DNA from: Streptomyces fulvoviolaceus | GTDB taxonomy: Bacteria > Actinomycetota > Actinomycetes > Streptomycetales > Streptomycetaceae | NCBI RefSeq assembly: GCF_000718165.1 | Contig: NZ_JOEY01000007.1 | Span: forward strand, 62,001 to 126,000 | Direction: 5' to 3' | DNA: 64,000 nucleotides | Shown here: in pieces, positions 9,501 through 17,015 of the stretch | How the letters are laid out: each line of letters begins with the position of its first letter | Numbering within the stretch: the first letter of the stretch is position 1 | Made by a program: the position numbers and the translations under genes | The notes under the pieces: generated by a model | What the model saw: the letters and a program-made list of their open reading frames with translations, nothing else | Told to the model about the DNA's origin: nothing | The model's database searches: none

Positions 9501-9889
9501 GTTCGGAGCAGTACCGGCGGCTGCTCGACCAGTCCTCCCCCGCATCCCCCGCCGAGCCGACACCGGTCGAGGCGTCGGTGGCCGAGACACCGGCGGCCGA
9601 ACTGGCCGCTCAGGGCGACTTCCTGGGGTGGGCGAAGGCGCGCGGCCTGCGGCTGCCGGACGAACCGGGCTCGTTCCTCACCGAGGCGATGGCGACCCCC
9701 GACTACGTCTACCGCCTGCCGGGCGTGAACGTGGCAGTCTTCGTGGACTTACCGGACACGGAGCAAGACACCTCCCGGGACGAGGATGCCGAGGATCGTC
9801 TGTTCAACGCCCGCTGGGACGTCATCCGCTTCGCGCACGGCGCCGACTGGGACGCCATCGCCGCCGCAAACACCCGCTACTTCGGCTAG
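3584..9889 (+). CDS. Ser/Thr kinase - DEAD/DEAH helicase - DUF1998 fusion protein
   Basis: 2101 residues. Residues 1-270 form a Hanks-type kinase: glycine loop GKGNMGEV (18-25), catalytic Lys in VAVKTI (about 44), HRDLKPAN from 146, DFG at 166-168, and APEQ near 194. After a linker comes a superfamily 2 helicase: Walker A TGTGSGKS near 453, DELH near 577, SATM, and a C-terminal lobe with MELGVDIS and QRSGRAGR. Cys pairs occur near 801/804 (CREC), 913/916 (CLHC) and 1657-1680 (CAQC...CAMC). The C-terminal part carries the DUF1998 signature (TEAAEGGAGVLRRL, then CALGCYECLLTYGNQ), typical of DISARM DrmB and MrfA-type helicases. The GTG start follows a GAGGGA ribosome site. A TTA codon lies at 9749, near the end of the gene. 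It probably supplies helicase/DrmB function, with the kinase as regulator. Confidence 0.85.
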   Translation: MSHELVDGRFRIGHVIGKGNMGEVHRAEDLQAAEGSPERTVAVKTILRRRTGVQIDTGGDPKAVQRFDREVRIMRRLRHRNLTRLIAGGIAADSGDLPYLAMELLDGETLRDLIEEEPQLPLAWAAAIGAQIADGLAAAHTAGIVHRDLKPANVMLTQGGTVKVLDFGMGRIVDDPDEARLTSTGVSVGTARYMAPEQFKAKQVTQAADLYALGCVLYEMLVGVPPFTSESPYDLASKHTGEDPTPVAAIRSEIPVEFARLVHRLLAKDPADRPADAVAVRDALLPLALAGEEASQLPHWAALDPVLPLRTSAATQATEHVVPAPKPAAVTASGAGMDVFGVHRTLIRDYRSFTEGGTVIRDDRIAAFVEDDLNSKSQWPDPWLSLNPFFQGGGTVVELAGQKVLHDECARIFQAKKTEGGTVPDGRPLTLHQHQREAIDAAASGASYVLTTGTGSGKSLAYIVPIVNKVLHQRDTEGPNAPKRVRAIIVYPMNALANSQLKELEKYLRDGYGAGREPVTFARYTGQEDDEKRKEIRDNPPDILLTNYVMLELMLTRPADRASLIKMARGLEFLVFDELHTYRGRQGADVALLIRRVREACQAQELQCIGTSATMSTEGTLDDQKKVVAGVASTLFGTPVRPERVIGETLVRATHETPDTVPAERLNSPAAPRAYDDLVRDPLARWIETRFGLATDEATGQLIRQQPTKIEVAAKELHEESGVAEEQCVAAIRATLEAGSQALHPVTERPLFAFRLHQFLSKGDTVYVTLEDKLSRHLTRSYQLEQPGSEGKLLMPLAFCRECGQEYLTVWRTEKDGEVRYEARRDTSATGGRQGDGYLYVDHERAWPSNVQYAVDDRRLPESWLELDDNGQEVVKKTYRDRVPRAVTVDPRGREGSGELQAAFVPSPFLFCLHCGVAYEQTRGRDFAKLATLDQEGRSSATSLISASVVRSLKSVPEENLDKEARKLLTFVDNRQDASLQAGHFNDFVQITQLRGALYRAALDAGEDGVHHEELASSVTNALAIEPADYTGESDLPPSLARNAAKTLRDVIAFRLYLDLERGWRITMPNLEQTGLLEIGYEDLEWVAAKQDRWAGTHEALRDADPALRAEVMKALLNEMRRSLAIDVSYFRDDFDSLQRASEERLIDPWILSAADKPKVGTAYPHPSRPGMDRSALFLSARGKFGKYLRRADTSFKTLDPADLQLVIEELLKVLAKAGLVKAVTEAPQRAGHYRRPSAPTSTGYRVAAQSLVWRAGRGERGTHDPLTRTYQSGDGPRVNTFFRDLYKDAAGTLSGLFAREHTAQVSPQEREQREEAFRKAELKLLYCSPTMELGVDISQLNAVMMRNVPPTPANYAQRSGRAGRSGQPALVTTYCATGNSHDQYYFRRSERMVAGAVAPPRLDLANEDLVLSHLQGIWIAEAGLKLGRAVPEVLDVSYPDTGDRPNPALELLPDILAASLDESARRRTVDAALRVLGPLLPDFADTTWWHDDWIQDRVRTVAIRFDRAFDRWRQLFRSALDDQYIQNRRRLDYSLTEGDRIRANARRREAETQLNLLMNESADSKSVLSDFNPYRYLASEGFLPGYSFPRLPLAAYIPTIGRRRGDGDYLQRPRFLAIREFGPGALIYHEGARYQVTRIQLPPDSSGELATSEARRCAQCGYHHDPEQLEDRCAMCHEPLGAATYGLLHLHTVYTTRRERISSDEEERRRAGFKLETSYRFQDHGTRSGRLNASVADASGAPLAEVAYGDSATVRITNTGRVRAKSEEPAGYWLDLADGRWMNDKDASDASGDSSELPVIDADGNERRRKKRVIPYVEDRRNILVVTLDEPLPEPVALSLMYALERGIEAAFELEDAELSSELLPPDDGPRNRILFTEAAEGGAGVLRRLQAENDALAKAAVRALDICHFDADGTDQGGPHPDRPCALGCYECLLTYGNQLNHALINRHSVRDLLVRLATATARRESRGESRSEQYRRLLDQSSPASPAEPTPVEASVAETPAAELAAQGDFLGWAKARGLRLPDEPGSFLTEAMATPDYVYRLPGVNVAVFVDLPDTEQDTSRDEDAEDRLFNARWDVIRFAHGADWDAIAAANTRYFG

Positions 9890-9964
9890 CACGCCGCCAA
9901 CTTGTCATATTAATATGGGTACTTGAATACTCATATAACACACGCGTACTCGCCCGGTTGCCTG
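9890..9964 (+). promoter_or_regulatory. AT-rich spacer with perfect palindrome, possible internal promoter
   Basis: Between the kinase-helicase stop and the drmD-like gene the sequence changes abruptly to A/T-rich. It contains the perfect 12-bp palindrome CATATTAATATG at 9906-9917. TTGTCA (9902-9907) with AATACT (9926-9931), or TATAAC (9934-9939), could serve as promoter elements. The start of the next gene falls in or just after this stretch (TTG 9923 or GTG 9965), so the element may set its expression apart from the upstream gene. Confidence 0.4.
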
Positions 9965-12868
9965 GTGAAAACCCGCAGCCGCGAATGGGTGGTGCTCCCC
10001 GAGAGCAAGCCCGATCTGCTCGTCCTGCGCCCGCTGGGCGGTTCGGACGACGACATAGCCGCTGTGTTCCCGGCGTTCGAGACGGTCGACGAGGCGAAGT
10101 TCGCGCCACCGGAGAAGGGCGACCTCGGCGACCAGCGCGCGGCGGGCCTGCTGCGCACGGCATTACGCGTGGGCTTCCGTTCGGGCGCGGGCCCGTTCCG
10201 CTCACTGGCTGGGATCGCGGTGGAGCCGCGCGCGTACCAGCTCGTGCCCCTCCTCATGGCCCTGCGCCAGAAGACGGTCCGGATGCTGATCTCCGACGAC
10301 GTCGGCATCGGCAAGACGATCGAGGCGGGCCTGGTCGCGAGTGAACTCCTCGCGCAGGGCGAGGCGACCGGCCTTGCCGTACTCTGCTCCCCCGCGCTCG
10401 CCGAGCAGTGGCAGCAGGAGCTGCGCACGAAGTTCGGCATCGACGCGGAGCTGGTCCTCTCCTCGACGGTGTCGCGCCTCGAACGGGGCCTGGACCTGGG
10501 CCAGTCCCTCTTCGACAAATACCCGCACGTGATCGTCTCGACGGACTTCATCAAGTCCCCGCGCCACCGGGACGACTTCGTACGTCACTGCCCTGACCTG
10601 GTGATCGTCGACGAGGCGCACACCTGCGTGGTCGCCGACGACACCTCGACGGCTTCGCAGAACCAGCTCCGCTACGAGCTGCTGCGCCGCGTCTCGGCGG
10701 ACGAGAACCGGCACCTGCTGCTCGTGACGGCGACCCCGCACAGCGGCAAGGAGTCCGCGTTCCGCAACCTCCTGGGCCTGGTCAAGCCCGAACTGGCCCA
10801 CGTGAGCCTTGACTCGGAGGCGGGCAGGAAGCTCCTCGCCCAGCACTTTGTGGCACGCAAGCGGGCGGACGTACGCCAGTACCTCACCAAGGAGGACGGT
10901 CTCAGCGACGACTCCCTCGCGGAGCGGACGGCGTTCCCCTCGGACCGCTACTTCAAGGACGAGACGTACAAGTTGTCGCCGGAGTACCGGGCCCTGCTCG
11001 ACGACGCGATCGCGTACGCGAGTGAGCGCGTCGAGCAGGCGGGCAGCCAGGGCAAGCGGGAGGCGCGCATCGCCTGGTGGTCGGCGATCGCCCTGCTCCG
11101 CTCCCTGGTGTCGTCCCCGCGTGCCGCCGCGCAGACGCTGCGGACCCGCTCGGCGGCGGCGATCGCCGCGTCGGCCGAGGAGGCCGACAAGCTGGGCGCA
11201 CCGCTCAACAGCGACGCGGCCGACAGCGACGCGATGGAGGGCATGGACGTCGCACCGGGCGCGGAGACGACCGAGGACCCACGCTCCTACCTCGCCGAAC
11301 TCGCCGACATCGCCGCAGAGTTGGAAGGCCCGGCCAAGGACCTCAAGCTCAAGGCACTCATCAAGCACCTCAAGGCGCTCCTCGCGGACGGCCACAACCC
11401 GATCGTGTTCTGCCGCTACATCCCGACGGCCGAGTACCTCGCCGCCCAGCTGGAGAACGACAAGGAGTCCGGCAGGCGCGGCCCGCTCGGCGCCAAGACC
11501 GTCGTCAAGGCGGTCACCGGCACGCTCTCCCCGCAGCAGCGCCTGGAGCGCATCGAGAAGCTCGCCGAGGAGGCCGGCCCGGACGCCGCCGCCCGCCGCG
11601 TCCTGATCGCGACGGACTGTCTGTCGGAGGGCGTGAACCTCCAGCACCACTTCGACGCCGTCGTCCACTACGACCTGGCCTGGAACCCGACCCGCCACGA
11701 CCAGCGCGAGGGCCGCGTCGACCGCTACGGCCAGCGCAAGGACCAGGTCCGCGTCATCACCCTGTACGGCGACGACAACGGCATCGACGGCAAGGTCCTC
11801 GAAGTCCTCATCAAGAAGCACCGCCAGATCAAGAAGGACCTCGGCATCTCCGTCTCCGTACCCGACGAACTGTCGACGGGCGTCACGGACGCGATCGTCG
11901 AGTGGCTGCTGATGCGCGGCCGCGAGGACCAGGACGCGCTGTTCAGCGCGGACGCGTTCCAAGTGAGCACGGCGAAGCTGGACGGCGACTGGAACTCGGC
12001 GGCCGAGCGCGAGAAGGCGTCCCGTTCGCGGTTCGCGCAGCGCTCCGTGCGTCCGCAGGAGGTGGCCCGCGAGGTCGCGGCGGTCCGGGAGGCGCTGGGC
12101 GGCGCGGGCGAGATCGACACGTTCGTACGGGAGTCCCTGGGCGCCCTCGGTGCCGTTCTCCGCGGCGACGGCGAGGACTTCACTGCGCAGGTCGGCGGCA
12201 CGCCCATCGGCCTGCGGGACGCACTCGCGCCGACGGTCGGCGCGGAGGTCATCGAGAAGGACCGCCCGATCCCGTTCCGCGCGGACCCGGCGGTGGCGCG
12301 CGGTGAGGCGGCCCTGGTACGAACGGACCCGGTCGTGGGCGCCCTCGCCTCCCACGTCCTCAACGCCGCCCTGGACACCCAAGCGGACGGCGCCCGCCCG
12401 GCCCGCCGCTGCGGCGTGGTCACCACGGACGCAGTCGGCACCCTCACCACCCTCCTCCTGGTCCGCTACCGCTTCCACCTCATGCTGCCCTCCCGCAGCG
12501 GCGAGAAGCAGCTGGTCGCGGAGGACGCGCGGCTGGTCGCCTTCGAGGGCTCTGCAAGGAAGGCGGAGTGGCTGCCGGCGGAGCGGGCTCGGGCGTTGCT
12601 CGACGCGACAGCGTCGGAGAGCACGGACCGCCACTACGCCGAGCGCACGATGACGCGCCTGCTCACCCAACTCCCGGATGTCACTGGCCATCTGGAGACA
12701 TACGGCGAGGAACTGGCGGCAGAACTGGACGCCTCGCACCGTCGGGTGCGCCAGGCGTCCGGCGAGATCGTCCGTGGCCTGTCCGTCACCGTGCAGAAGC
12801 CCGCCGACATCCTCGGCGCGTACGTGTACCTGCCCGTTGTTCCTGCGACTGCTGAGGTGTCCGCCTGA
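9923..12868 (+). CDS. drmD: SNF2/HepA-like helicase, DrmD-like
   Basis: About 981 residues. The N-terminus has the SPGCLVKTRSREWVV block seen at the front of DrmD-type SNF2 proteins. Then come Walker A in SDDVGIGKTIEAG (about 127), DEAH near 229, TATPHSGKE, and the C-terminal lobe motifs LSEGVNLQHHFD and QREGRVDRYGQ near 593. These are classic SNF2/RapA-HepA helicase features. DrmD marks class 1 DISARM, where it accompanies DrmMI. Here the two genes overlap by one base (TGATG at 12866-12870). The start is uncertain. TTG 9923 keeps the whole conserved N-terminus but has a poor ribosome site, while GTG 9965 would trim it. A TTA codon at 10163 (residue 81) makes full translation dependent on the rare leucine tRNA. 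Confidence 0.8.
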   Translation: MNTHITHAYSPGCLVKTRSREWVVLPESKPDLLVLRPLGGSDDDIAAVFPAFETVDEAKFAPPEKGDLGDQRAAGLLRTALRVGFRSGAGPFRSLAGIAVEPRAYQLVPLLMALRQKTVRMLISDDVGIGKTIEAGLVASELLAQGEATGLAVLCSPALAEQWQQELRTKFGIDAELVLSSTVSRLERGLDLGQSLFDKYPHVIVSTDFIKSPRHRDDFVRHCPDLVIVDEAHTCVVADDTSTASQNQLRYELLRRVSADENRHLLLVTATPHSGKESAFRNLLGLVKPELAHVSLDSEAGRKLLAQHFVARKRADVRQYLTKEDGLSDDSLAERTAFPSDRYFKDETYKLSPEYRALLDDAIAYASERVEQAGSQGKREARIAWWSAIALLRSLVSSPRAAAQTLRTRSAAAIAASAEEADKLGAPLNSDAADSDAMEGMDVAPGAETTEDPRSYLAELADIAAELEGPAKDLKLKALIKHLKALLADGHNPIVFCRYIPTAEYLAAQLENDKESGRRGPLGAKTVVKAVTGTLSPQQRLERIEKLAEEAGPDAAARRVLIATDCLSEGVNLQHHFDAVVHYDLAWNPTRHDQREGRVDRYGQRKDQVRVITLYGDDNGIDGKVLEVLIKKHRQIKKDLGISVSVPDELSTGVTDAIVEWLLMRGREDQDALFSADAFQVSTAKLDGDWNSAAEREKASRSRFAQRSVRPQEVAREVAAVREALGGAGEIDTFVRESLGALGAVLRGDGEDFTAQVGGTPIGLRDALAPTVGAEVIEKDRPIPFRADPAVARGEAALVRTDPVVGALASHVLNAALDTQADGARPARRCGVVTTDAVGTLTTLLLVRYRFHLMLPSRSGEKQLVAEDARLVAFEGSARKAEWLPAERARALLDATASESTDRHYAERTMTRLLTQLPDVTGHLETYGEELAAELDASHRRVRQASGEIVRGLSVTVQKPADILGAYVYLPVVPATAEVSA

Positions 12869-15800
12869 TGTCCGCCGTCACCCGCAACCAGGTGTTCACC
12901 GCCGTCCACACGGTCGGGGGGCTGCTTCCTGCCGACATGCTGGTACGGATCTCCGAGGGCAAGGACGTCCCCGGCTCGAAGCCGGCCGACTACGGCCTGC
13001 CGTCCTCCCGCTCGGTACGCGACGAGGCCGAGCGCAGCTGGGAGTACCTGAAACCGCTCTGGCGCGACCTGCGCAAGCACCTCCCTGAGGACCGGGAGAC
13101 GGGCCTCCCGGCGGCCGACCCGACAGGCCGCGCCGGCAGTGACTGGCTGGCCCCGCTTTGGCGGGAGTTGGGCTTCGGCCCGCTGACGCATGTCGGCCCG
13201 GCGGGCATCACCGCCGACTCGGACGCGGAGAAGAGGTTCCCGGTCTCCCACCGCTGGCGGCACGCCCTGATCCACCAGACGGCCTGGAACGCCGACCTCG
13301 ACAAGCGCCTCGGTGGCGCCGGTTCGGTCCCGCCGCAGTCAATGCTCCAGGAGTGCCTGAACCGCACAGAAGACCACCTGTGGGGCGTCCTCACCAACGG
13401 CCGCCAGGTCCGCCTGCTGCGCGACTCCAGCGCACTGGCCACGGCCTCGTACGTCGAGTTCGACCTCGAAGCGATCTTCGACGGCGAACTGTTCAGCGAG
13501 TTCGTGCTGCTGTACCGGGTGCTGCATGTGTCGTGCTTCGAGGTCGCGGAGGACGCACCACCGTCCGCGTGCCGACTGGAGAAGTGGCGCGCGGAGGCCA
13601 TCGCCTCCGGCACCCGCGCCCTGGACCAGCTCCGCAAGGGCGTCCAGGATGCGATCACCGCGCTGGGTACGGGCTTCCTGCGTCACCCGGAGAACACGAC
13701 CCTGCGCGAGGACGTCCGCCCGAAGGCCCTCCAGGCCGCACTGCTGCGGCTCGTGTACCGGCTGCTGTTCGTCTTCGTGGCCGAGGACCGCGACGCGCTG
13801 CTGTCGCCGAAGGCGGACCCGCAGGCACGCGAGAGGTACGAGGCGTACTTCTCATCAGCCCGGCTGCGCGCGCACGCGAGGAAGCGGCGGGGTACGGCCC
13901 ACGGCGACCTGTACGAGGCCCTGCGCATCGTCCTCGACGCCCTCGGCGACGAAAAGGGCCGCCCCGAGCTGGGCCTGCCCGGCCTCGGCGGTCTATTCAA
14001 CGACACGGACGCGGACGCCCCGCTGCGTGGGCTGAAGCTGTCCAACGAGGCGCTGCTGACCGCGGTACGGCACTTGTCGCAGGTGCGGGACGGCAGCTCG
14101 GGCCGCTGGCGGGCGGTGGACTACCGGCACCTGGACGCGGAGGAGCTGGGGTCGGTGTACGAGTCCCTGCTGGAGCTGGAGCCGAAGCACAGCACCGCCG
14201 ACCGTACGTTCACGCTGGTCGAGGTGGCAGGTAACACCCGTAAGACGACTGGGAGTTACTACACCCCGTCCTCACTCATCGAGTGCTTGCTGGACTCGAC
14301 TCTGGACCCGGTGATACGGGACGCGGTGAAGCGCGGAGAGGAAGCGGCGGCGAAGTCGGGAGCGACCGACCCGGCGGACTCGATCGTGGATGAGTTGCTG
14401 TCGCTTACGGTGTGCGACCCGGCGTGCGGCTCCGGCCATTTCCTGGTGGCTGCGGCCAGGCGTATCGCCAAGCAGGTCGCAGCGGTCCGGGAGCGCAACC
14501 CAGAGCCCACACTCGACGCGGTCCGCCACGCGCTGCACGAGGTGGTCGCCTGGTGCATCTACGGTGTTGACCTCAACCCGATGGCCGTGGAGCTGGCCAA
14601 GGTGTCGCTTTGGCTGGAGGCGTTGGAGCCGGGGAAGCCTCTCGGCTTCCTGGACGCCCACGTGAAGCACGGCAACGGGTTGATCGGGGCGACGCCGAAG
14701 CTGCTGCGGGACGGGATTCCCGACGACGCGTTCATCGCCACCGAGGGCGACGACAAGAAGCACGCCAAGGCGCTGGAGAAGATCAACCAGCAGGAACGGG
14801 TCGGGCAGGGCAGCCTCTTCGACCTCGGCGACGAGGCGGTCCAGGTCGCCAACACCGTCTTCGCCAGTGGGCTTCGGTCCATCACGCTGGCCCAGGCGGA
14901 GGAGTTGGCGGACGTGCGCCGCCAGGAGGAGGCGTACGAGAAGTGGGCCGACTCCTCGGCGTACCAGCGTGCCCGACGTGTCGCCGACGCCTGGTGCGCG
15001 GCGTTCGTGTGGTTGAAGACGCCCGAGGCTCCGCGCGCCGTGACACACTCGGTGTTCAAGGCCCTGGAGGACCCGAGCGGCGGTGGCGTCGCTGCGGAGA
15101 CCCGCGCCGAGATCGAGCATCTGCGCGACCAGTACAGCTTCTTCCATTGGCACTTGGAGTTTCCCGAGGTCTTCTCCGTTCCGGAGAACGGTCAGGGGGT
15201 GTCCCCTGCTACGGGCTGGGCGGGCGGCTTCGACTCCGTGGTGGGTAACCCTCCATGGGACAGCGTGGACTTCCGCGAGCAGGAGTTCTTCGCCCAGCGG
15301 GTGCCCGAGATCGCCGAGGCGTCCCGCACTTCCGTGCGCAAGGAGATGATCGAGGCGCTCAAGAACTCTCCTGACACCCTGCCGCTGTACCAGGAGTTTG
15401 AGGCGGGCAAGCGGAAGGTGTACGCCGAGAGCCACTTCATGCGGAGGTCAGGGCGTGTTCCGTTGACCGGTCAGGGGAACCTGAACACGTACTCGGTCTT
15501 CACGGAGACAGATCGCATCCTGCTCGGTCCGAAGGGACGGGCCGGGGTGATCGTGCCGACGGGAATCGTGACGGACGCACGGACGCAGTACTTCTCGAAA
15601 GATCTTGTACGGAGCGGGTCGATCGCCGCGTTGTACGACTTTGAGAACCGCGCCGGCCTCTTCCCGGCAGTTGATTCCCGAATGAAGTTCAGCATCCTGT
15701 CCGTTACGGGCCGGTCGTTGCGTGAATCGGCAGCTCGGTTCGCGTTCTTCCTCCACGACCCGGCCGAGCTGGATGACGTGGAGAAGGCGTTCGCGCTGAC

Positions 15801-16944
15801 GCCGGAGGAGATCGAACTCCTCAATCCGAACACTGGAACGTTCCCAGTGTTCCGGTCACGTCGGGACGCCGAGATCACATTGGGGATCTACCGACGACTG
15901 CCCGTGTTGTGGAAGGAAGGCGTACCTGACGGCAACCCGTGGGACATGTCGTTTCTAGCTATGTTCCACATGAGCCACGACTCAGCTCTCCTGCACCCCG
16001 GCGCCGAGCTCGAAGCCTCCGGCTGGACACTCGACGGCAACATTTTCATCAAGGGTGCGGAACGCATGCTCCCTCTCTACGAGGCGAAGATGCTCCACCA
16101 CTACGACCACCGGTGGGCCACGTACGACGCAGATGGCGGCACGCCTGCGCTCACTCCGGACGACAAAGATTGCGCGGATACGCTCGCGCTGCCCCAGTAC
16201 TGGGCGGCGGAGGACAATACCCCGTCCGGCAAGTTCGGCAAGAACGGCGAGCCCATCCTCGTCCCGGGCATCCGCAAACGGCTGGCTGACAAGGGATGGC
16301 AGCAGGACTACCTGCTTGGCTGGCGAGATATCTGTCGCGCCACGGATGAAAGAAGCATGATCAGTGCGCTGATGCCAGCCACAGGCGTCGGCAACAAGTT
16401 CCCTCTGGCTCTGTCCCGCGCACCAATGTTGCTTGTTGCCACCTGGTCGTCGTTCGCCTTCGACTACACAGCCCGCCAGAACATCGGCGGCGCTAACCTG
16501 AACTTCTTCATCGTCAAGCAGCTCCCCGTTCCCGCCCCTATCCAACTCGCCGTCCATGCCCTCTGGATCACCTCTCGGGTCCTCGAACTCTCCTACGCGG
16601 CATTTGACATGGCAGGACTGGCTGCTGACGTCGGCGATACCGGCGCCCCCTTCCACTGGGACGAAGCCCGCCGTCAGGCGATCCGCGCCGAACTCGACGC
16701 CCTCTTCTTCCACCTCTACGGTATCTCCCGCGAAGACGCCGACTACATCCTCGACACCTTCCCCATCGTCCGCCGCAAGGACGAGGCCAAGTACGGCTCG
16801 TACCGCACCAAGGAACTGATCCTCGCCGAGTACGACCGTATGGCCGAGGCCGGGCTCACCCTCGACAACCCCTTGGTGGACGGCGAGAACTACACCTCTA
16901 CCCTCACACCACCCCCAGGCCACGGTCCCCGCCACCCCGCCTGA
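12868..16944 (+). CDS. drmMI: Adenine-specific DNA methyltransferase, DrmMI/PglX-like
   Basis: 1358 residues. The SAM-binding motif is VCDPACGSGHFLVAAARRIA (from about 515), preceded by TGSYYTPSSL, and the catalytic motif IV is VVGNPPWD (NPPW near 794). These are hallmarks of Eco57I/PglX-type N6-adenine methyltransferases with large flanking regions for DNA recognition. In class 1 DISARM the DrmMI enzyme marks host DNA as self. It is translationally coupled to the drmD-like gene by a TGATG overlap and is probably the last core gene of the operon. The length suits a methylase carrying its own specificity region. No separate specificity subunit or nuclease gene is adjacent. Confidence 0.82.
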   Translation: MSAVTRNQVFTAVHTVGGLLPADMLVRISEGKDVPGSKPADYGLPSSRSVRDEAERSWEYLKPLWRDLRKHLPEDRETGLPAADPTGRAGSDWLAPLWRELGFGPLTHVGPAGITADSDAEKRFPVSHRWRHALIHQTAWNADLDKRLGGAGSVPPQSMLQECLNRTEDHLWGVLTNGRQVRLLRDSSALATASYVEFDLEAIFDGELFSEFVLLYRVLHVSCFEVAEDAPPSACRLEKWRAEAIASGTRALDQLRKGVQDAITALGTGFLRHPENTTLREDVRPKALQAALLRLVYRLLFVFVAEDRDALLSPKADPQARERYEAYFSSARLRAHARKRRGTAHGDLYEALRIVLDALGDEKGRPELGLPGLGGLFNDTDADAPLRGLKLSNEALLTAVRHLSQVRDGSSGRWRAVDYRHLDAEELGSVYESLLELEPKHSTADRTFTLVEVAGNTRKTTGSYYTPSSLIECLLDSTLDPVIRDAVKRGEEAAAKSGATDPADSIVDELLSLTVCDPACGSGHFLVAAARRIAKQVAAVRERNPEPTLDAVRHALHEVVAWCIYGVDLNPMAVELAKVSLWLEALEPGKPLGFLDAHVKHGNGLIGATPKLLRDGIPDDAFIATEGDDKKHAKALEKINQQERVGQGSLFDLGDEAVQVANTVFASGLRSITLAQAEELADVRRQEEAYEKWADSSAYQRARRVADAWCAAFVWLKTPEAPRAVTHSVFKALEDPSGGGVAAETRAEIEHLRDQYSFFHWHLEFPEVFSVPENGQGVSPATGWAGGFDSVVGNPPWDSVDFREQEFFAQRVPEIAEASRTSVRKEMIEALKNSPDTLPLYQEFEAGKRKVYAESHFMRRSGRVPLTGQGNLNTYSVFTETDRILLGPKGRAGVIVPTGIVTDARTQYFSKDLVRSGSIAALYDFENRAGLFPAVDSRMKFSILSVTGRSLRESAARFAFFLHDPAELDDVEKAFALTPEEIELLNPNTGTFPVFRSRRDAEITLGIYRRLPVLWKEGVPDGNPWDMSFLAMFHMSHDSALLHPGAELEASGWTLDGNIFIKGAERMLPLYEAKMLHHYDHRWATYDADGGTPALTPDDKDCADTLALPQYWAAEDNTPSGKFGKNGEPILVPGIRKRLADKGWQQDYLLGWRDICRATDERSMISALMPATGVGNKFPLALSRAPMLLVATWSSFAFDYTARQNIGGANLNFFIVKQLPVPAPIQLAVHALWITSRVLELSYAAFDMAGLAADVGDTGAPFHWDEARRQAIRAELDALFFHLYGISREDADYILDTFPIVRRKDEAKYGSYRTKELILAEYDRMAEAGLTLDNPLVDGENYTSTLTPPPGHGPRHPA

Positions 16945-17015
16945 CAGCTCTCGATGACCGGACCTGGCGAGTCACCCGCTCGTGCATCACCATCCACGCC
17001 CCAGGGGGGACGACC

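Noticed and set aside
1..16944. Calling the first locus BREX or Pgl because of the kinase and PglX-like methylase
   Set aside because: No PglZ phosphatase, BrxC/PglY ATPase or BrxL is present. The SNF2 helicase, DUF1998 and DrmA-like parts fit DISARM better.
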